The notes under the pieces are model-generated. The model did no database searches, was not told where the DNA came from, and worked only from the letters and a program-made list of their open reading frames with translations. A program made the translations under genes and the position numbers. A stretch of DNA of 64,000 bases, from contig NZ_CDBO01000040.1 in the NCBI RefSeq assembly GCF_000819885.1, positions 62,001 to 126,000 on the forward strand, given 5' to 3'. Shown here in pieces: positions 18,341 to 27,853 of the stretch. Origin of the DNA: Aeromonas fluvialis (GTDB taxonomy: Bacteria; Pseudomonadota; Gammaproteobacteria; Enterobacterales; Aeromonadaceae). Position 1 is the stretch's first letter. Each line of letters opens with the position of its first letter.

Positions 18341-19204
18341 TCAGTGCATCGCCTTGGCGCGAGCCACCACGTTGGCCGGCATCCGGTTGCCAAGACGGCT
18401 GAGCAGACTCGCCGCCTTCTGGTGCAGCGCCTTGTCACCGATGACGGAGCCGTGGAGCCAGCGGTAGGCATCCTCATAATCGAGCGGGCTGCCCATCCCC
18501 TGCAGCAGCATCTCGACCCACTCAATGCGGGCCCGTAGGAAACCGAGGCTGGCCGCCTCGCGCATCAGGGTCTCGGCTCGCCCCAGATCCTTCTGCACCA
18601 GGGTTCCCTTCCAGTAGTAGCGGCCCAGCTGCTCCAGCGCAGGAGCCAACCCCTGATTGGCCGCCTCCCACATATATTGCACCCCGAGCTCGGCATTGGG
18701 TTTGGTACAGACACCCCACGCCAGCATATCCCCCCAGAGGAATTGATAGGCCGGGATCTTCATCACCGAAGCTCGCGCTTCGATATCCTGAGTCAGCTGA
18801 CAGCGATCCTGCTTCACCTGAGTGAGGTGGCGCCCCTGCTCAATCCAGTTGAGCAGTTCATCTTGCCGATAGAGCGGCACCGCCTGCAACTCGCCAGCGG
18901 CCAGTGACACGGGAGGCGCAACCACAGCGGCTGGCTCCGCCGGTTTTGGCAGCGGCGCGGCCCCCTCGCCACTGCTGGCGACCGGCGTGACCGGCTCGGC
19001 CGGGAGCAAGACGGGGGCTGCCTCAGAGGGCGTAGGCGTAGCAGCAGAGACAGGCGCCGTTGCCACCGCAGCACTGCTTGCGGTCGGTGTCGATGCACTA
19101 ACCGCTGGCGCATCGCTCGATACAGCAGCCGATACTGCCTCGACACCATAGAGGGGCGCGCTGAATGCACCGACAAGAACGAGAAGGGTAAGGGGTTTCA
19201 TCAT
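18341..19204 (-). CDS. motX: MotX, sodium-type flagellar motor accessory protein
   Basis: MotX is a periplasmic protein which, with MotY, forms the T ring under the polar flagellar basal body and stabilises PomA/PomB stators. The 287-residue protein has a signal peptide (about 1-20), then an Ala/Pro/Ser/Thr-rich segment of roughly 70 residues, then the MotX core with Sel1-like repeats: AYQFLWGDMLAWGVC, ALEQLGRYYWKGTLVQKD, GSPLDYEDAYRWL and the end RMPANVVARAKAMH, which match Vibrio MotX closely. The start at 19204 has AGGAG six bases ahead; the open frame further upstream is antisense to mdh and spurious. The low-complexity insert is absent in Vibrio MotX as I remember it. Confidence 0.9.
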   Translation of the reverse strand: MMKPLTLLVLVGAFSAPLYGVEAVSAAVSSDAPAVSASTPTASSAAVATAPVSAATPTPSEAAPVLLPAEPVTPVASSGEGAAPLPKPAEPAAVVAPPVSLAAGELQAVPLYRQDELLNWIEQGRHLTQVKQDRCQLTQDIEARASVMKIPAYQFLWGDMLAWGVCTKPNAELGVQYMWEAANQGLAPALEQLGRYYWKGTLVQKDLGRAETLMREAASLGFLRARIEWVEMLLQGMGSPLDYEDAYRWLHGSVIGDKALHQKAASLLSRLGNRMPANVVARAKAMH

Positions 19205-19279
19205 AAGGATCTCCTGCTGCACTCTGTTATCGGCACCAACCCCCATCCCCTTAGCCTGCCGGGCGGATCTCATCAATAC

Positions 19280-19301
19280 AAAAGGGAGCCGAAGCTCCCT
19301 T
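19280..19301 (-). terminator. mdh terminator
   Basis: On the minus strand AAGGGAGC-TTCG-GCTCCCTT followed by TT: an eight-base-pair stem capped by a UUCG tetraloop, 19 bases past the mdh stop codon. It separates mdh from motX. Confidence 0.85.
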
Positions 19302-19320
19302 GTTGGCACGGTTGACCCGC

Positions 19321-20256
19321 TTACTTGACGAAATCGACACCCAGCTGAATATCGGCTTTCAGGGTAGCCAGCATGCCTTCCATCGCGTCTTGCTCGAAGG
19401 CACTCAGCTTGCCATAGTCCAGCACGGTCTCGACACCGTTCTTGCCCAGCAGCACCGGCTGTGCGAAGAAAGTGGCGTGCTCGCCATTGCCTTCCACGTA
19501 GGCGCACTCGATGACGTTGGCTTCGCCCTTCAGACCCTTGATGAGCGACAGACCGAAACGGCAAGCAGCCTGACCCATCGAGAGGGTTGCGGAGCCGCCA
19601 CCAGCCTTGGCTTCAACCACTTCGGTGCCGGCATTCTGGATGCGCTTGGTCATGGCAGCCACTTCCTCGACAGTGAAGGAAGCCCCTTCAACCTGGGAGA
19701 GCAGCGGCAGAATGGTCACGCCGCTGTGGCCACCGATCACGTTGACACGCACGTTGTCGACATTCAGGCCCTTGGCGGCGGCCACGAAGGTCTCGGCACG
19801 GATCACGTCCAGGGTGGTGACACCGAACAGGCGACGCTTGTCATAGACACCGGCTTTTTTCAGCACTTCGGCGGCGATAGCAACCGTGGTGTTGACCGGG
19901 TTGGTGATGATGCCGATCAAGGCTTTCGGACAAGTCGCCGCACACTTCTCTACCAGGTTCTTGACGATACCGGCGTTGATATTGAACAGGTCGGAGCGAT
20001 CCATCCCCGGCTTGCGTGCCACACCGGCGGAGATCAGCACCACATCGGCCCCAACCAGCGCAGGAGTCGGATCTTCACCGCAGAAGCCCTTGATGGCGAC
20101 ATCGGTAGGAATATGACTGAGGTCAACGGCCACACCCGGGGTGACCGGGGCGATGTCATACAGGCTTAGCTCGGAGCCAGCCGGCAGGCGGTTTTTCAAC
20201 AGCAGAGCGAGGGCTTGACCGATGCCACCAGCGGCACCCAGAACGGCAACTTTCAT
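19321..20256 (-). CDS. mdh: Malate dehydrogenase
   Basis: Mdh interconverts malate and oxaloacetate with NAD in the TCA cycle. The 311-residue enzyme has the Rossmann motif [11 protein letters not shown] (7-17), the substrate arginines in [17 protein letters not shown], and the catalytic histidine in [15 protein letters not shown]. The start at 20256 has GGAG seven bases ahead; upstream open frame to 20310 is not part of the family. A hairpin formed by AAGGTTG/CAACCTT (20285-20314) lies in the leader. Confidence 0.98.
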   Translation of the reverse strand: MKVAVLGAAGGIGQALALLLKNRLPAGSELSLYDIAPVTPGVAVDLSHIPTDVAIKGFCGEDPTPALVGADVVLISAGVARKPGMDRSDLFNINAGIVKNLVEKCAATCPKALIGIITNPVNTTVAIAAEVLKKAGVYDKRRLFGVTTLDVIRAETFVAAAKGLNVDNVRVNVIGGHSGVTILPLLSQVEGASFTVEEVAAMTKRIQNAGTEVVEAKAGGGSATLSMGQAACRFGLSLIKGLKGEANVIECAYVEGNGEHATFFAQPVLLGKNGVETVLDYGKLSAFEQDAMEGMLATLKADIQLGVDFVK

Positions 20257-20477
20257 GATCAACTCCATGTTTAAGCGTAGGTTTAAGGTTGTTCGTTGTT
20301 GTGCGCCCAACCTTAATGGATCCCCCCATAAAAAACAATCTGATAACAGTTGCAGTCACGGGTTATGTGAGCCACGAAACACGCGGGAGCAAAAATTGGA
20401 GGGAAATACAAAAAGTTGGAGGAGAAGCACAGTTTTTCTGCACTTCCCCCTACCATAAAGAGGTGGTTGTGAGGGGT

Positions 20478-21140
20478 TCAGGATTGAAATGCCAGCGCCC
20501 GTTTTTCACACCAGCGAAAACCAATTGTTAACAATCCGTTCATCACCAGATAAAGCCCGCCTGCCACCCCGAACACCGCCAGGGTATCGTAGGTCTGGGC
20601 ATTCAGCCCCTGCGCCAACCCCATGATGTCCATGATGGTGATGGTACTGGCCAGCGAACTCCCCTTGAGCACCAGGATCACTTCGTTGGAGTAGGCAGGC
20701 ACCAGATGACGGGCGGCGTGGCGTACCTTCATCCAGAGGGTTTGGCGGCCGTTAAAACCAAGCGCACGACACGCCTCTACCTCACCGGCCGGGATGGCAT
20801 CGAGCGCCCCCTTGAACAACCGGGTGGAGTAGGCCGCCGTATTGAGCCCCAGCGCCAGCACGGCGCAGAACCAGGGCTGCTTGAGCAGCGGCCAGAGCGG
20901 GCTGGCTTTCAGCCACTCGAACTGACCCGGCCCGTAGTAAATCAGGAAGATCTGAATGAGCAGCGGCGTACCGGTAAAGAGCAGCACCCACAGCTGCACC
21001 AGCTGGGTCGCAACCGGCAGGCGCAGCTCCAGCACCCAGGTCATCAGGGCCGCCAGCACAATCCCCAGCAGCAGGCTGAACAGGGTCAGCTCCAGCGTGG
21101 TGACAAGACCGCCCAGCAACGTAACGAGATACTCTTGCAT
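20478..21140 (-). CDS. artM: Arginine ABC transporter permease ArtM
   Basis: One of two membrane subunits of the Art arginine importer. The 220-residue protein has five helices and the permease loop ALGFNGRQTLWMKVRHA that contacts the ATPase, plus TGTPLLIQIFLIYYGPGQF as in E. coli ArtM. It lies three bases from artQ and is the last gene of artPIQM. Confidence 0.93.
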   Translation of the reverse strand: MQEYLVTLLGGLVTTLELTLFSLLLGIVLAALMTWVLELRLPVATQLVQLWVLLFTGTPLLIQIFLIYYGPGQFEWLKASPLWPLLKQPWFCAVLALGLNTAAYSTRLFKGALDAIPAGEVEACRALGFNGRQTLWMKVRHAARHLVPAYSNEVILVLKGSSLASTITIMDIMGLAQGLNAQTYDTLAVFGVAGGLYLVMNGLLTIGFRWCEKRALAFQS

Positions 21141-21143
21141 CAG

Positions 21144-21794
21144 TTAGCCTCCGTAGCGGCGGGTGTAGCGGGCAGCCAGCCCGAGGCCATATTCACTCAC
21201 CAGACTGATGGCCAGATAGATGAGGGCCGCGGCGGCATACCAGGTGAACGGCTCATAGGTACTGGCCGAGGCCATCTGCGCCTGACGCATCATCTCGTTC
21301 ACCCCGATAAGCGACACCAGCGCGGTGTCTTTCAGCAATACCAGCCACTGGTTGCCGAGGCCCGGCAGGGCATGACGCCACGCCTGCGGCAACACGATGC
21401 GAAAGAAGATGTGGCTCTTGCTCAATCCCAGCGCCAGTGCTGCTAATCGTTGCCCGGCAGGCACCGCATTGAGCGCCGCCCGCAGGGTCTGGGTCGCATA
21501 GCTGGCGAACAGCAGGGAGAGCGCCAGCACGCCACAGGCAAACGGGCTGAACTCCACATACTCGCCGGTGATGAGGAACAGCACCTGGGTCGAGCCGAAG
21601 TAGATGAACAGCACCACCAGCAACTCGGGCAGGCCACGGATCAGCGTAGTCAGGGTAGCCACCGGCCACACCAATGCACGCTGCTTGCTGAGCTCGGCGG
21701 CACTGAACGCCAGTGCCAATACCATGCCCCCGACCAGTGATGCCAAGGCCAGCCCGAGGGTCATCCAGGCTGCATCCAACAACAGGCTCAACAT
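21144..21794 (-). CDS. artQ: Arginine ABC transporter permease ArtQ
   Basis: The 216-residue partner permease of ArtM. It has the HisMQ-type layout: [15 protein letters not shown], the [25 protein letters not shown] coupling loop and [13 protein letters not shown] near the end. Packed tightly between artI (3 bases) and artM (3 bases). Which permease carries which substrate contact cannot be read from sequence. Confidence 0.93.
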   Translation of the reverse strand: MLSLLLDAAWMTLGLALASLVGGMVLALAFSAAELSKQRALVWPVATLTTLIRGLPELLVVLFIYFGSTQVLFLITGEYVEFSPFACGVLALSLLFASYATQTLRAALNAVPAGQRLAALALGLSKSHIFFRIVLPQAWRHALPGLGNQWLVLLKDTALVSLIGVNEMMRQAQMASASTYEPFTWYAAAALIYLAISLVSEYGLGLAARYTRRYGG

Positions 21795-21797
21795 GGC

Positions 21798-22535
21798 TTA
21801 CTGCGCGAAGTATTTGTCGAAGATTTTCTGATAGGTGCCGTTGGCCTTGATCTCGGCCAGTCCCTTGTTCAGCTGGGTCAGCAGCTCCTGATTGCCCTTG
21901 GCGACCGCGATGCCAAAGCCGGTACCGAAGTACTTGGCATCAGTCACCGGTGCCCCCACCACCGCATACTCCTTGTGCTGCTTCAGCCAGTCGGCAGCAA
22001 CGGCGGTATCGGCAAACACGCCATCAATACGGCCGTTCATCATGTCGAGGAAGGCACTCTGGTAGCTGGCATAAGGCACGGTCAACAGACCCTTGTTCAC
22101 CCAGTTATCCACCAGATAGGACTGGTGAGAGGTACCATTCTGCACGCCGACTGTCTTGTCGACCAGCTCTTCCGGCCCCTTGAAAGCATCATTCTTGGCG
22201 ACGAATACTGCCGAGTTTTCGTAGTAGATATCGGAAAAATCGACCTGCACGGAGCGCTCCGGGGTCACGTCCATGGCGGCGATGGCAGCATCATAGCGAC
22301 GGAATTTCAGGCTGGGGATCAAGCTGTCAAAGGCCTGATTGTGGAAGCTGCACTCCAACTTGGCCTGCTCGCAGATGGCACGGGCCAGATCGATATCGAA
22401 CCCTTGAAACTCGTTCTTGTCGTCCAGGTATTCGAACGGCGCGTAGGTGGCCTCGGTGGCGAACTTGATCTCTTTGGCCATGATGGAGGTACTCAACAGG
22501 CCCATGGCAGCAACCAACAACAGACTCTTTTTCAT
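21798..22535 (-). CDS. artI: Periplasmic arginine-binding protein of the Art transporter
   Basis: A 245-residue family-3 solute-binding protein: signal peptide about 1-20, then FATEATYAPFEYLDDKNEFQGFDIDLA and the DAAIAAMDVTPERSVQVDFS and YENSAVFVAK segments that define amino-acid binding proteins. A single binding protein is encoded here, unlike E. coli which has artI and artJ; the I/J choice is nominal. AAGGAAG precedes the ATG. Confidence 0.88.
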   Translation of the reverse strand: MKKSLLLVAAMGLLSTSIMAKEIKFATEATYAPFEYLDDKNEFQGFDIDLARAICEQAKLECSFHNQAFDSLIPSLKFRRYDAAIAAMDVTPERSVQVDFSDIYYENSAVFVAKNDAFKGPEELVDKTVGVQNGTSHQSYLVDNWVNKGLLTVPYASYQSAFLDMMNGRIDGVFADTAVAADWLKQHKEYAVVGAPVTDAKYFGTGFGIAVAKGNQELLTQLNKGLAEIKANGTYQKIFDKYFAQ

Positions 22536-22559
22536 GACAGCTTCCTTATGGATTCAATA

Positions 22560-23300
22560 TCAATGCATCAAGAATTCGGCAAACCGGCTGGTTTGCGGGG
22601 ATTGAAAAATGGCGGCGGTGCCGGATTCGATGATCCGCCCCTTCTCCAGATAAATCACCTGACTGGCCACCTTGCGGGCAAAGTCGACCTCGTGGGTCAC
22701 CACCACCTGGGTAATGCCGGTCTGGCTCAGGTTGCGGATGATCTCGGCCACCTCCTTGGTGATCTCGGGATCGAGGGCGGCAGTCGGCTCGTCAAACAGC
22801 AGCACTTCCGGGTCCATCATCAGAGTACGGGCAATGGCCACCCGCTGCTGCTGACCGCCAGAGAGACGGGCGGGCCAGGCATCGCGCTTGTCGGCCAGTT
22901 GCAGCTGGGCCAGCAGATAGGCCCCCTTCTCCATGGCCGCGGCCTTGCTCATGCCGAGCACCTTGACCGGCGCTTCAATCAGATTCTCCATCACAGTGAG
23001 ATGTGGCCAGAGATTGTACTGCTGGAACACCATGCCCACCTTGCGACGCAGCAGTTGGGACTGGCGGTTGAATTCGGCAGCAGAGAGGGAGTTCGGGAAA
23101 GAAAATTCACTTTCACCAATCCGCAGAACACCCGCATCCGGGGTATCCAGCAGGTTCATCATCCGTAGCAGGGAACTCTTGCCAGCACCGCTCTGGCCCA
23201 GCAACACCAAGGTTTCACCGGGGGATGTCCGAAAGCTGACCTGTTGCAGAACCGGCACCTTGTGCCAGGACTTCTCGATACCTATTAATTCAATACCCAT
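22560..23300 (-). CDS. artP: Arginine ABC transporter ATPase ArtP
   Basis: The 246-residue ATPase of the Art system. Walker A GQSGAGKSSLL, Q-loop VGMVFQQYNLWPH, signature LSGGQQQRVAIART, Walker B EVLLFDEPTAALDPE and the switch HEVDFARK are all present. ATG 23300 is preferred as it aligns with E. coli ArtP (MSIQLNGI); a TTG three codons upstream is also open. First gene of artPIQM, divergent from argR with ARG boxes in between, so ArgR repression is expected. Confidence 0.94.
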   Translation of the reverse strand: MGIELIGIEKSWHKVPVLQQVSFRTSPGETLVLLGQSGAGKSSLLRMMNLLDTPDAGVLRIGESEFSFPNSLSAAEFNRQSQLLRRKVGMVFQQYNLWPHLTVMENLIEAPVKVLGMSKAAAMEKGAYLLAQLQLADKRDAWPARLSGGQQQRVAIARTLMMDPEVLLFDEPTAALDPEITKEVAEIIRNLSQTGITQVVVTHEVDFARKVASQVIYLEKGRIIESGTAAIFQSPQTSRFAEFLMH

Positions 23301-23308
23301 ACAGCCCA

Positions 23309-23326
23309 ATTGAATAAGTTTTCAAA
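23309..23326. promoter_or_regulatory. ARG box 1 (ArgR operator) next to artP
   Basis: The 18 bases from 23309 have TGAAT and TTCA half-sites and match 16 of 18 positions of the ARG box WNTGAATWWWWATTCANW. They sit immediately upstream of the artP start, where bound ArgR would block expression. Confidence 0.62.
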
Positions 23327-23371
23327 ATTTCATCCCAATTCTATCCCTAATAAAGGTTGATGCAAGCCATT

Positions 23372-23389
23372 TTTGAATCAATATGCAGA
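23372..23389. promoter_or_regulatory. ARG box 2 (ArgR operator) in the artP-argR spacer
   Basis: A second 16-of-18 match (TTGAATCAATATGCAG core) 63 bases from the first. ArgR hexamers usually bind paired boxes 3 bases apart; here the boxes are about 45 bases apart, so one may serve artP and the other argR autoregulation. Confidence 0.5.
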
Positions 23390-23501
23390 ACAAGCGCCGC
23401 TTCCTTGCAAAAAACGGCATATGAATGCAAAATGGCCCCGCTGTTCGTATCTGCCGCCTGTATCGCACAGGCCGCCACACCTCCTCATTCGTGAGACCAA
23501 G

Positions 23502-23972
23502 ATGAAACACAACGACAAGCAAGAAAAACTGGCCAAGGCCTTTAAAGCCTTGCTGAAAGAAGAGCGCTTTGGCTCCCAGGCAGAAATCGTCACCGCCCTG
23601 CAAGAGCTGGGCTTCGAGAACATCAACCAGTCCAAGGTATCGCGCATGCTGAGCCGCTTCGGCGCCGTTCGCACTCGTAATGCCAAGATGGAGATGGTCT
23701 ACTGCCTGCCGGTGGAACTGGGCGTGCCCACCACCTCCAGCCCGCTCAAGAATCTGGTACTGGACGTCGATCACAACGGCGCACTGGTGGTGATCCACAC
23801 CAGCCCGGGCGCAGCCCAGCTGATCGCCCGCCTGCTCGACTCCCTCGGCAAGGCAGAGGGGATCCTCGGCACCATCGCCGGTGATGACACCATCTTCATC
23901 ACCCCGACCAGCGATACCGATATCGAAGAGCTCTACCTCTCCGCCCTCGAGCTGTTCGAACAGACGCCGTAA
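23502..23972 (+). CDS. argR: Arginine repressor ArgR
   Basis: ArgR is the hexameric, arginine-dependent repressor of arginine biosynthesis and uptake. The 156-residue protein has the N-terminal winged helix ([32 protein letters not shown]) and the arginine-binding C-terminal domain with [15 protein letters not shown] and [11 protein letters not shown]. The ATG at 23502 aligns with homologues; the frame is open upstream but through the promoter. In many gammaproteobacteria argR neighbours mdh; here the art genes sit between them. Confidence 0.97.
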   Translation: MKHNDKQEKLAKAFKALLKEERFGSQAEIVTALQELGFENINQSKVSRMLSRFGAVRTRNAKMEMVYCLPVELGVPTTSSPLKNLVLDVDHNGALVVIHTSPGAAQLIARLLDSLGKAEGILGTIAGDDTIFITPTSDTDIEELYLSALELFEQTP

Positions 23973-24008
23973 TGGCCGCTACCGCGTCATCGCGGTCACG
24001 CCAGAACG

Positions 24009-24036
24009 AAAAATCCCGGCCAAGGCCGGGATTTTT
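24009..24036. terminator. Shared terminator of argR and the DyP peroxidase gene
   Basis: A 13-bp stem AAAAATCCCGGCC (24009-24021) with GGCCGGGATTTTT (24024-24036). It stands between convergent genes and has a T-run on both strands. Confidence 0.92.
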
Positions 24037-24062
24037 GTTTTCTGCAGCTTCGTTAGGCGGGC

Positions 24063-24968
24063 TTATTTGCCCTGCGCCATCAGAAAACCCTCCGATGGGG
24101 CGAAGAAAGCGGCGCCGGTCACCGCCTTGGTGAAGCGCAGCAGGTGGTCGAAGTGACTGCCCTCCCCCTTGTACATGCTGGCCAGCATGGCGTTGAAGTG
24201 CTGCGGAGTGCGGCAGCAGGAGATGAAGTAGAGCCCCTGCTCGGTCATAGTGCCCCAGGGCATGCTCTGGCGCAGGATCTCCATGGACTCCCCTTTCGGC
24301 GTCTTGAGGTTGACCCGCTTGATGTGGGCGGTCAGCGGTTTGGCGGCAGACTCATACTCGATGTTGTCGGGCTTGGTACGACCGATAATGTCTTCCTGCT
24401 CTTTCTGCGCCAGCTTCTCCCAGTCGCTCATGGCGTGTACCCAGCGCTGGACATGAATGTAGGAGCCACCGGCAAACTCGCCATCGGCCACCAGCGCCAC
24501 TTCGGCACGGTGTTCATCCTGCGGATTCTCGGTGCCATCGACGAAACCGGTCAGGTCACGGCAATCCAGGTTGCGGAAACCGCGCACCTCTTCGGCCAGT
24601 TCGACCAGTCCGGCCAGCAGCGCCATCACGCGGTGACCGGCGTGGTGCAGCACATCCACCCGATCGGCGCGCAGCTGAATAAAGAGATCAAACGGGGTGT
24701 TGGGAGCTTCCTGACCGTTGGCGGATTGCGCCATAAAGCTGCGGAACTGGGGCGGACGGGCGGCAGGGTAGAGACCATCCCAGGCATCGGCGCCAACGGC
24801 AACCAGACCGCTGAAACCGGCATCGGGGAAATCGGCGGCGACCGCCTGCCACAGGGCGGGCAGTTTGGCCAAACGGCCGACCAGTTCGGCGGCATCGCCG
24901 GTGCGATTGAACATCAGATAGAGGGCGTGCAGATTCGGCTCTGCGCAGATCCCGGCTTGGGCTTTCAT
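24063..24968 (-). CDS. yfeX: DyP-type haem peroxidase, YfeX-like
   Basis: A 301-residue dye-decolourising peroxidase. The distal-side motif GFVDGTENP with its catalytic aspartate (about residue 143), the GGSYIHVQRWVH block with the proximal haem histidine region, and FISCCRTPQHFNAMLASM are conserved with E. coli YfeX. No signal peptide, so cytosolic. YfeX has been discussed both as a porphyrinogen oxidase and as a haem deferrochelatase; the latter is disputed. It lies 103 bases downstream of fbpC in the same direction, so it may be co-expressed with ferric-iron uptake. Confidence 0.93.
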   Translation of the reverse strand: MKAQAGICAEPNLHALYLMFNRTGDAAELVGRLAKLPALWQAVAADFPDAGFSGLVAVGADAWDGLYPAARPPQFRSFMAQSANGQEAPNTPFDLFIQLRADRVDVLHHAGHRVMALLAGLVELAEEVRGFRNLDCRDLTGFVDGTENPQDEHRAEVALVADGEFAGGSYIHVQRWVHAMSDWEKLAQKEQEDIIGRTKPDNIEYESAAKPLTAHIKRVNLKTPKGESMEILRQSMPWGTMTEQGLYFISCCRTPQHFNAMLASMYKGEGSHFDHLLRFTKAVTGAAFFAPSEGFLMAQGK

Positions 24969-25071
24969 ATATCTCTCCCCTGAGTAGGCGTTAGCGTTAC
25001 GGGCTATTTGCGTTGCGCGATTATAAACCAGAGTGGATCCAGTTCTTTGATTTCACGACGATATCACGCGT

Positions 25072-26106
25072 TCAGGGCAAAGGGTCAAACAACACCAGCC
25101 CATGGGGGGCAACCTTGATCCGTGCCCGCATCCCATCAAGGGGCTCGCCAATGCTAGCCTCCAGCTGCAGCTCGCCACACTCGAACAGCACCCGGCAGTG
25201 GTGGCCGAGGAACTGCTGCTCCACCACCTTGAGCTCGCCATCTGCGGCGCTCTCCAGCAGCAGTTGCTGAGGGCGGAGCATCAGCTGTAACTGCTCACCC
25301 ACCGCGCGGCCATGAGGCTCGCTGCCACAAATGACCCCGAGCGCCGTCTGCACGCAGTGGCTGTCCACCACCTCGGCAGCCAGATAGTTGACCCCGCCGA
25401 GAAACTCCGCCACGAAGCGGTTTTGCGGGCGGCGATAGAGCTGCTCAGGCTGGCCCACCTGCTCGATGTGACCGGCGCGAAACAGCGCCAGCCGATCGGC
25501 GAAGGCGAACGCCTCCTCCTTGCTGTGGCTGACGAAGATGGCGCCGATCCCCTGCTGCTTGAGCAAGGCGCGGATCTCGAGGATCAGCTTCATCCGTACC
25601 TGGGTATCGATGTTGGAGAAGGGCTCATCCAGCAGCATCAATCGCGGCTTGCACACTAGCGCCCGGGCGATGGCCACCCGCTGCTGCTGACCACCGGAGA
25701 GCTGGTGCGGATAGCGATCCCCCAGCCCCTGCAGATTGACCAGCGCCAGCGCCTCGTCCACCTGCTGCTGGCGGGCGCGGCGATCGAGTTTGGTCAGGCC
25801 AAAGCCAACATTGTCGGCCACCGTCAGGTGGGGAAAGAGGGCGTAATCCTGAAAGATCATCCCGATATTGCGCGCCTCGGGCGGCACGCTGGCACCCGGC
25901 CCGTCGAGCAGGGTATCGCCGAGGCGAATCGAGCCCTCAGACAACGGCAGCAGCCCTGCGATGGCCTTGAGCAGCGTGGTTTTGCCGCAACCGCTCGCCC
26001 CCAACAGGCAGACGATCTCGTTGTCTGCCACCGTCAGGGAAAGCTGCTCCAGCACATTGCGGCCGTTGTAACGGCAGTTGACATTTTCAACCTGCAAACA
26101 GGACAA
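25072..26106 (-). CDS. fbpC: Ferric iron ABC transporter ATPase FbpC
   Basis: The 344-residue ATPase that powers Fe3+ import through FbpB. Walker A GASGCGKTTLL, signature LSGGQQQRVAIARAL, Walker B RLMLLDEPFSNID and a C-terminal TOBE-like regulatory domain (about 240-344) place it in the FbpC/iron subgroup. Start is TTG 26106 (MSCLQVENV) with GAGGAAG seven bases ahead. Third gene of fbpABC. Confidence 0.9.
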   Translation of the reverse strand: MSCLQVENVNCRYNGRNVLEQLSLTVADNEIVCLLGASGCGKTTLLKAIAGLLPLSEGSIRLGDTLLDGPGASVPPEARNIGMIFQDYALFPHLTVADNVGFGLTKLDRRARQQQVDEALALVNLQGLGDRYPHQLSGGQQQRVAIARALVCKPRLMLLDEPFSNIDTQVRMKLILEIRALLKQQGIGAIFVSHSKEEAFAFADRLALFRAGHIEQVGQPEQLYRRPQNRFVAEFLGGVNYLAAEVVDSHCVQTALGVICGSEPHGRAVGEQLQLMLRPQQLLLESAADGELKVVEQQFLGHHCRVLFECGELQLEASIGEPLDGMRARIKVAPHGLVLFDPLP

Positions 26107-26188
26107 GGCTGACTTCCTCTCGTTTCTGGCGGCGCGCTGCGTTTCGGTTCAGCACACCGCATGCAATTTCATTGACCGACGCGGCGAC

Positions 26189-27814
26189 TCAGTGGCCCGG
26201 AGTGTCCAGACTACGGTTGACCCAGATCAGCGGCAACAGCCCCACCAGCACGATGACGATGGCGCCGAGGGCCCCCCGTTCCAGCATCTCGTCCGAGACG
26301 AACTGGTAGACATGGGTCGCCAGGGTATCGAAGTTGAACGGCCGCAGCAGCAGGGCGGCAGGCAACTCCTTCATGGATTCGATAAAGACCAGCATGGCAC
26401 CAGCAAACAGGCCGCGGCGCACCAGCGGCAAATGCACCCTGCGCAGCATGCCGCCATCCCCCTGCCCCAAGGATCGGGCCGCCATGTCGAGGCTGGGGGA
26501 GATCTTGCCCATGCTGCTCTCCACCGAGCCGATGGCGATGGCCACGAAACGCACCAGATAACCGAACACGATGGCGGTGAGGGTGCCGGTCAGCAGCAGG
26601 CCCGGGCCCTGATGGCCGAGCCACTCGGCCAGATCGTTGATACCAAAATCGAGGGCCGTCAGCGGCACCAGCACCCCGATAGCCAGCACTGTGCCCGGCA
26701 TGGCGTAGCCCATGGCGGCGATGCGCAGGGGCAGCAGGCTTTTAACTCCACCGTCGAGGCGGCGGAAGAAGCCCAGCAGCAGGGCGATCCCCATGGCCAG
26801 CAGGGCAGTCAGCACCGAGATGAGCAGACTGTTGCCGGCGAAGCGGACAAACTCCGGCGTCCAGGAGAGTTCGAAGTAGCGCACTCCATAATCCAGCAGG
26901 ATGACGAAAGGCAGGCCGAAACCGGCCAGCACCAGCCCCCAGCACCAGATCGCGGCCAGCCAACGCCGCGCCCCCTTGAGCGGGTAGCGCAGCGGCTGCT
27001 CGTGACCCATCGACTTCTGGAACACCTGCTGGCGCAGGCGGGAGCGACGCTCCAGCGCGATCAGCAGCACTACCGCCAGCAGCATCAGGCAGGAGAGCTT
27101 TGCGGCGGTGGCCAAACTGCCGTAGCCGAGCCAGGTGTCGTAGACCGCCGTGGTCAGGGTGTTGATGGCAAAGAAGTGGACGGTGGCAAAATCGGCCAGC
27201 GTCTCCATGGCCACCAGGGATACCGCCACCATGATGGCCGGGCGCGCCAGCGGCAGGCTGAGACGGCGAAAACTCTGCCAGGGGGTACAACCCAGCAGAC
27301 GGCTGGAGTGAATGAGGCTGACCGACTGCTCCAGAAAAGAGGCGCGAGTCAGCAGATAGACGTAGGGAAACAGCACCAGTGCCAGCACCCAGGCGGCACC
27401 ACCGAGCGAGCGAATGGCCGGAAACCAGTAATCGGCGGGGGATTGCCAGTCAAACAGGACGCGCAGCCCCGCCTGCAGCGGGCCCGAGTAGTCGAGCAGA
27501 TCCGTGTAGACATAAGCCACAATGTAGGAGGGCATAGCCATGGGCAGCATCAGCGCCCACTGCAGGGCACGCCGCCCCGGCACCTGACACATGGCCACCA
27601 GCCAGGCGGTGGGCACGCCGAACAGCAGGCTGAGCAGCACCACCCCGATAACCAGCCACAGAGTATTGCCAAGATAAGCGGGAAGCACCGTATCGGCGAG
27701 ATGGCGAAACAGATCTCCGTCAGCCGAAAAGGCAGAGAAGACGAGGGCAAGCACCGGCAAAGCCAGCAGCAGGGCGGTGGTCCAGCTGCCGGTAATCCAT
27801 CCAAAATTTTTCAT
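26189..27814 (-). CDS. fbpB: Ferric iron ABC transporter permease FbpB
   Basis: A 541-residue membrane protein formed of two fused permease halves with about 12 helices. Each half has a coupling loop: SSRLLGCTPWQSFRRLSLPLARPA in the first, and MAARSLGQGDGGMLRRVHLPLVRRG in the second. This duplicated layout is typical of FbpB/SfuB iron permeases. Lies between fbpA and fbpC. Confidence 0.9.
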   Translation of the reverse strand: MKNFGWITGSWTTALLLALPVLALVFSAFSADGDLFRHLADTVLPAYLGNTLWLVIGVVLLSLLFGVPTAWLVAMCQVPGRRALQWALMLPMAMPSYIVAYVYTDLLDYSGPLQAGLRVLFDWQSPADYWFPAIRSLGGAAWVLALVLFPYVYLLTRASFLEQSVSLIHSSRLLGCTPWQSFRRLSLPLARPAIMVAVSLVAMETLADFATVHFFAINTLTTAVYDTWLGYGSLATAAKLSCLMLLAVVLLIALERRSRLRQQVFQKSMGHEQPLRYPLKGARRWLAAIWCWGLVLAGFGLPFVILLDYGVRYFELSWTPEFVRFAGNSLLISVLTALLAMGIALLLGFFRRLDGGVKSLLPLRIAAMGYAMPGTVLAIGVLVPLTALDFGINDLAEWLGHQGPGLLLTGTLTAIVFGYLVRFVAIAIGSVESSMGKISPSLDMAARSLGQGDGGMLRRVHLPLVRRGLFAGAMLVFIESMKELPAALLLRPFNFDTLATHVYQFVSDEMLERGALGAIVIVLVGLLPLIWVNRSLDTPGH

Positions 27815-27853
27815 GTGTCCACAGATATTGATGGGGCCGTCGGCCCCATCTGA

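Noticed and set aside
19205-19564. 120-residue N-terminal extension of MotX
   Set aside because: It is the reverse strand of mdh, has no similarity to MotX, and a good ribosome site lies at 19205-19215.
26078-27853. A 591-codon plus-strand frame
   Set aside because: Antisense to fbpB; Gln/Gly/His-rich artefact.
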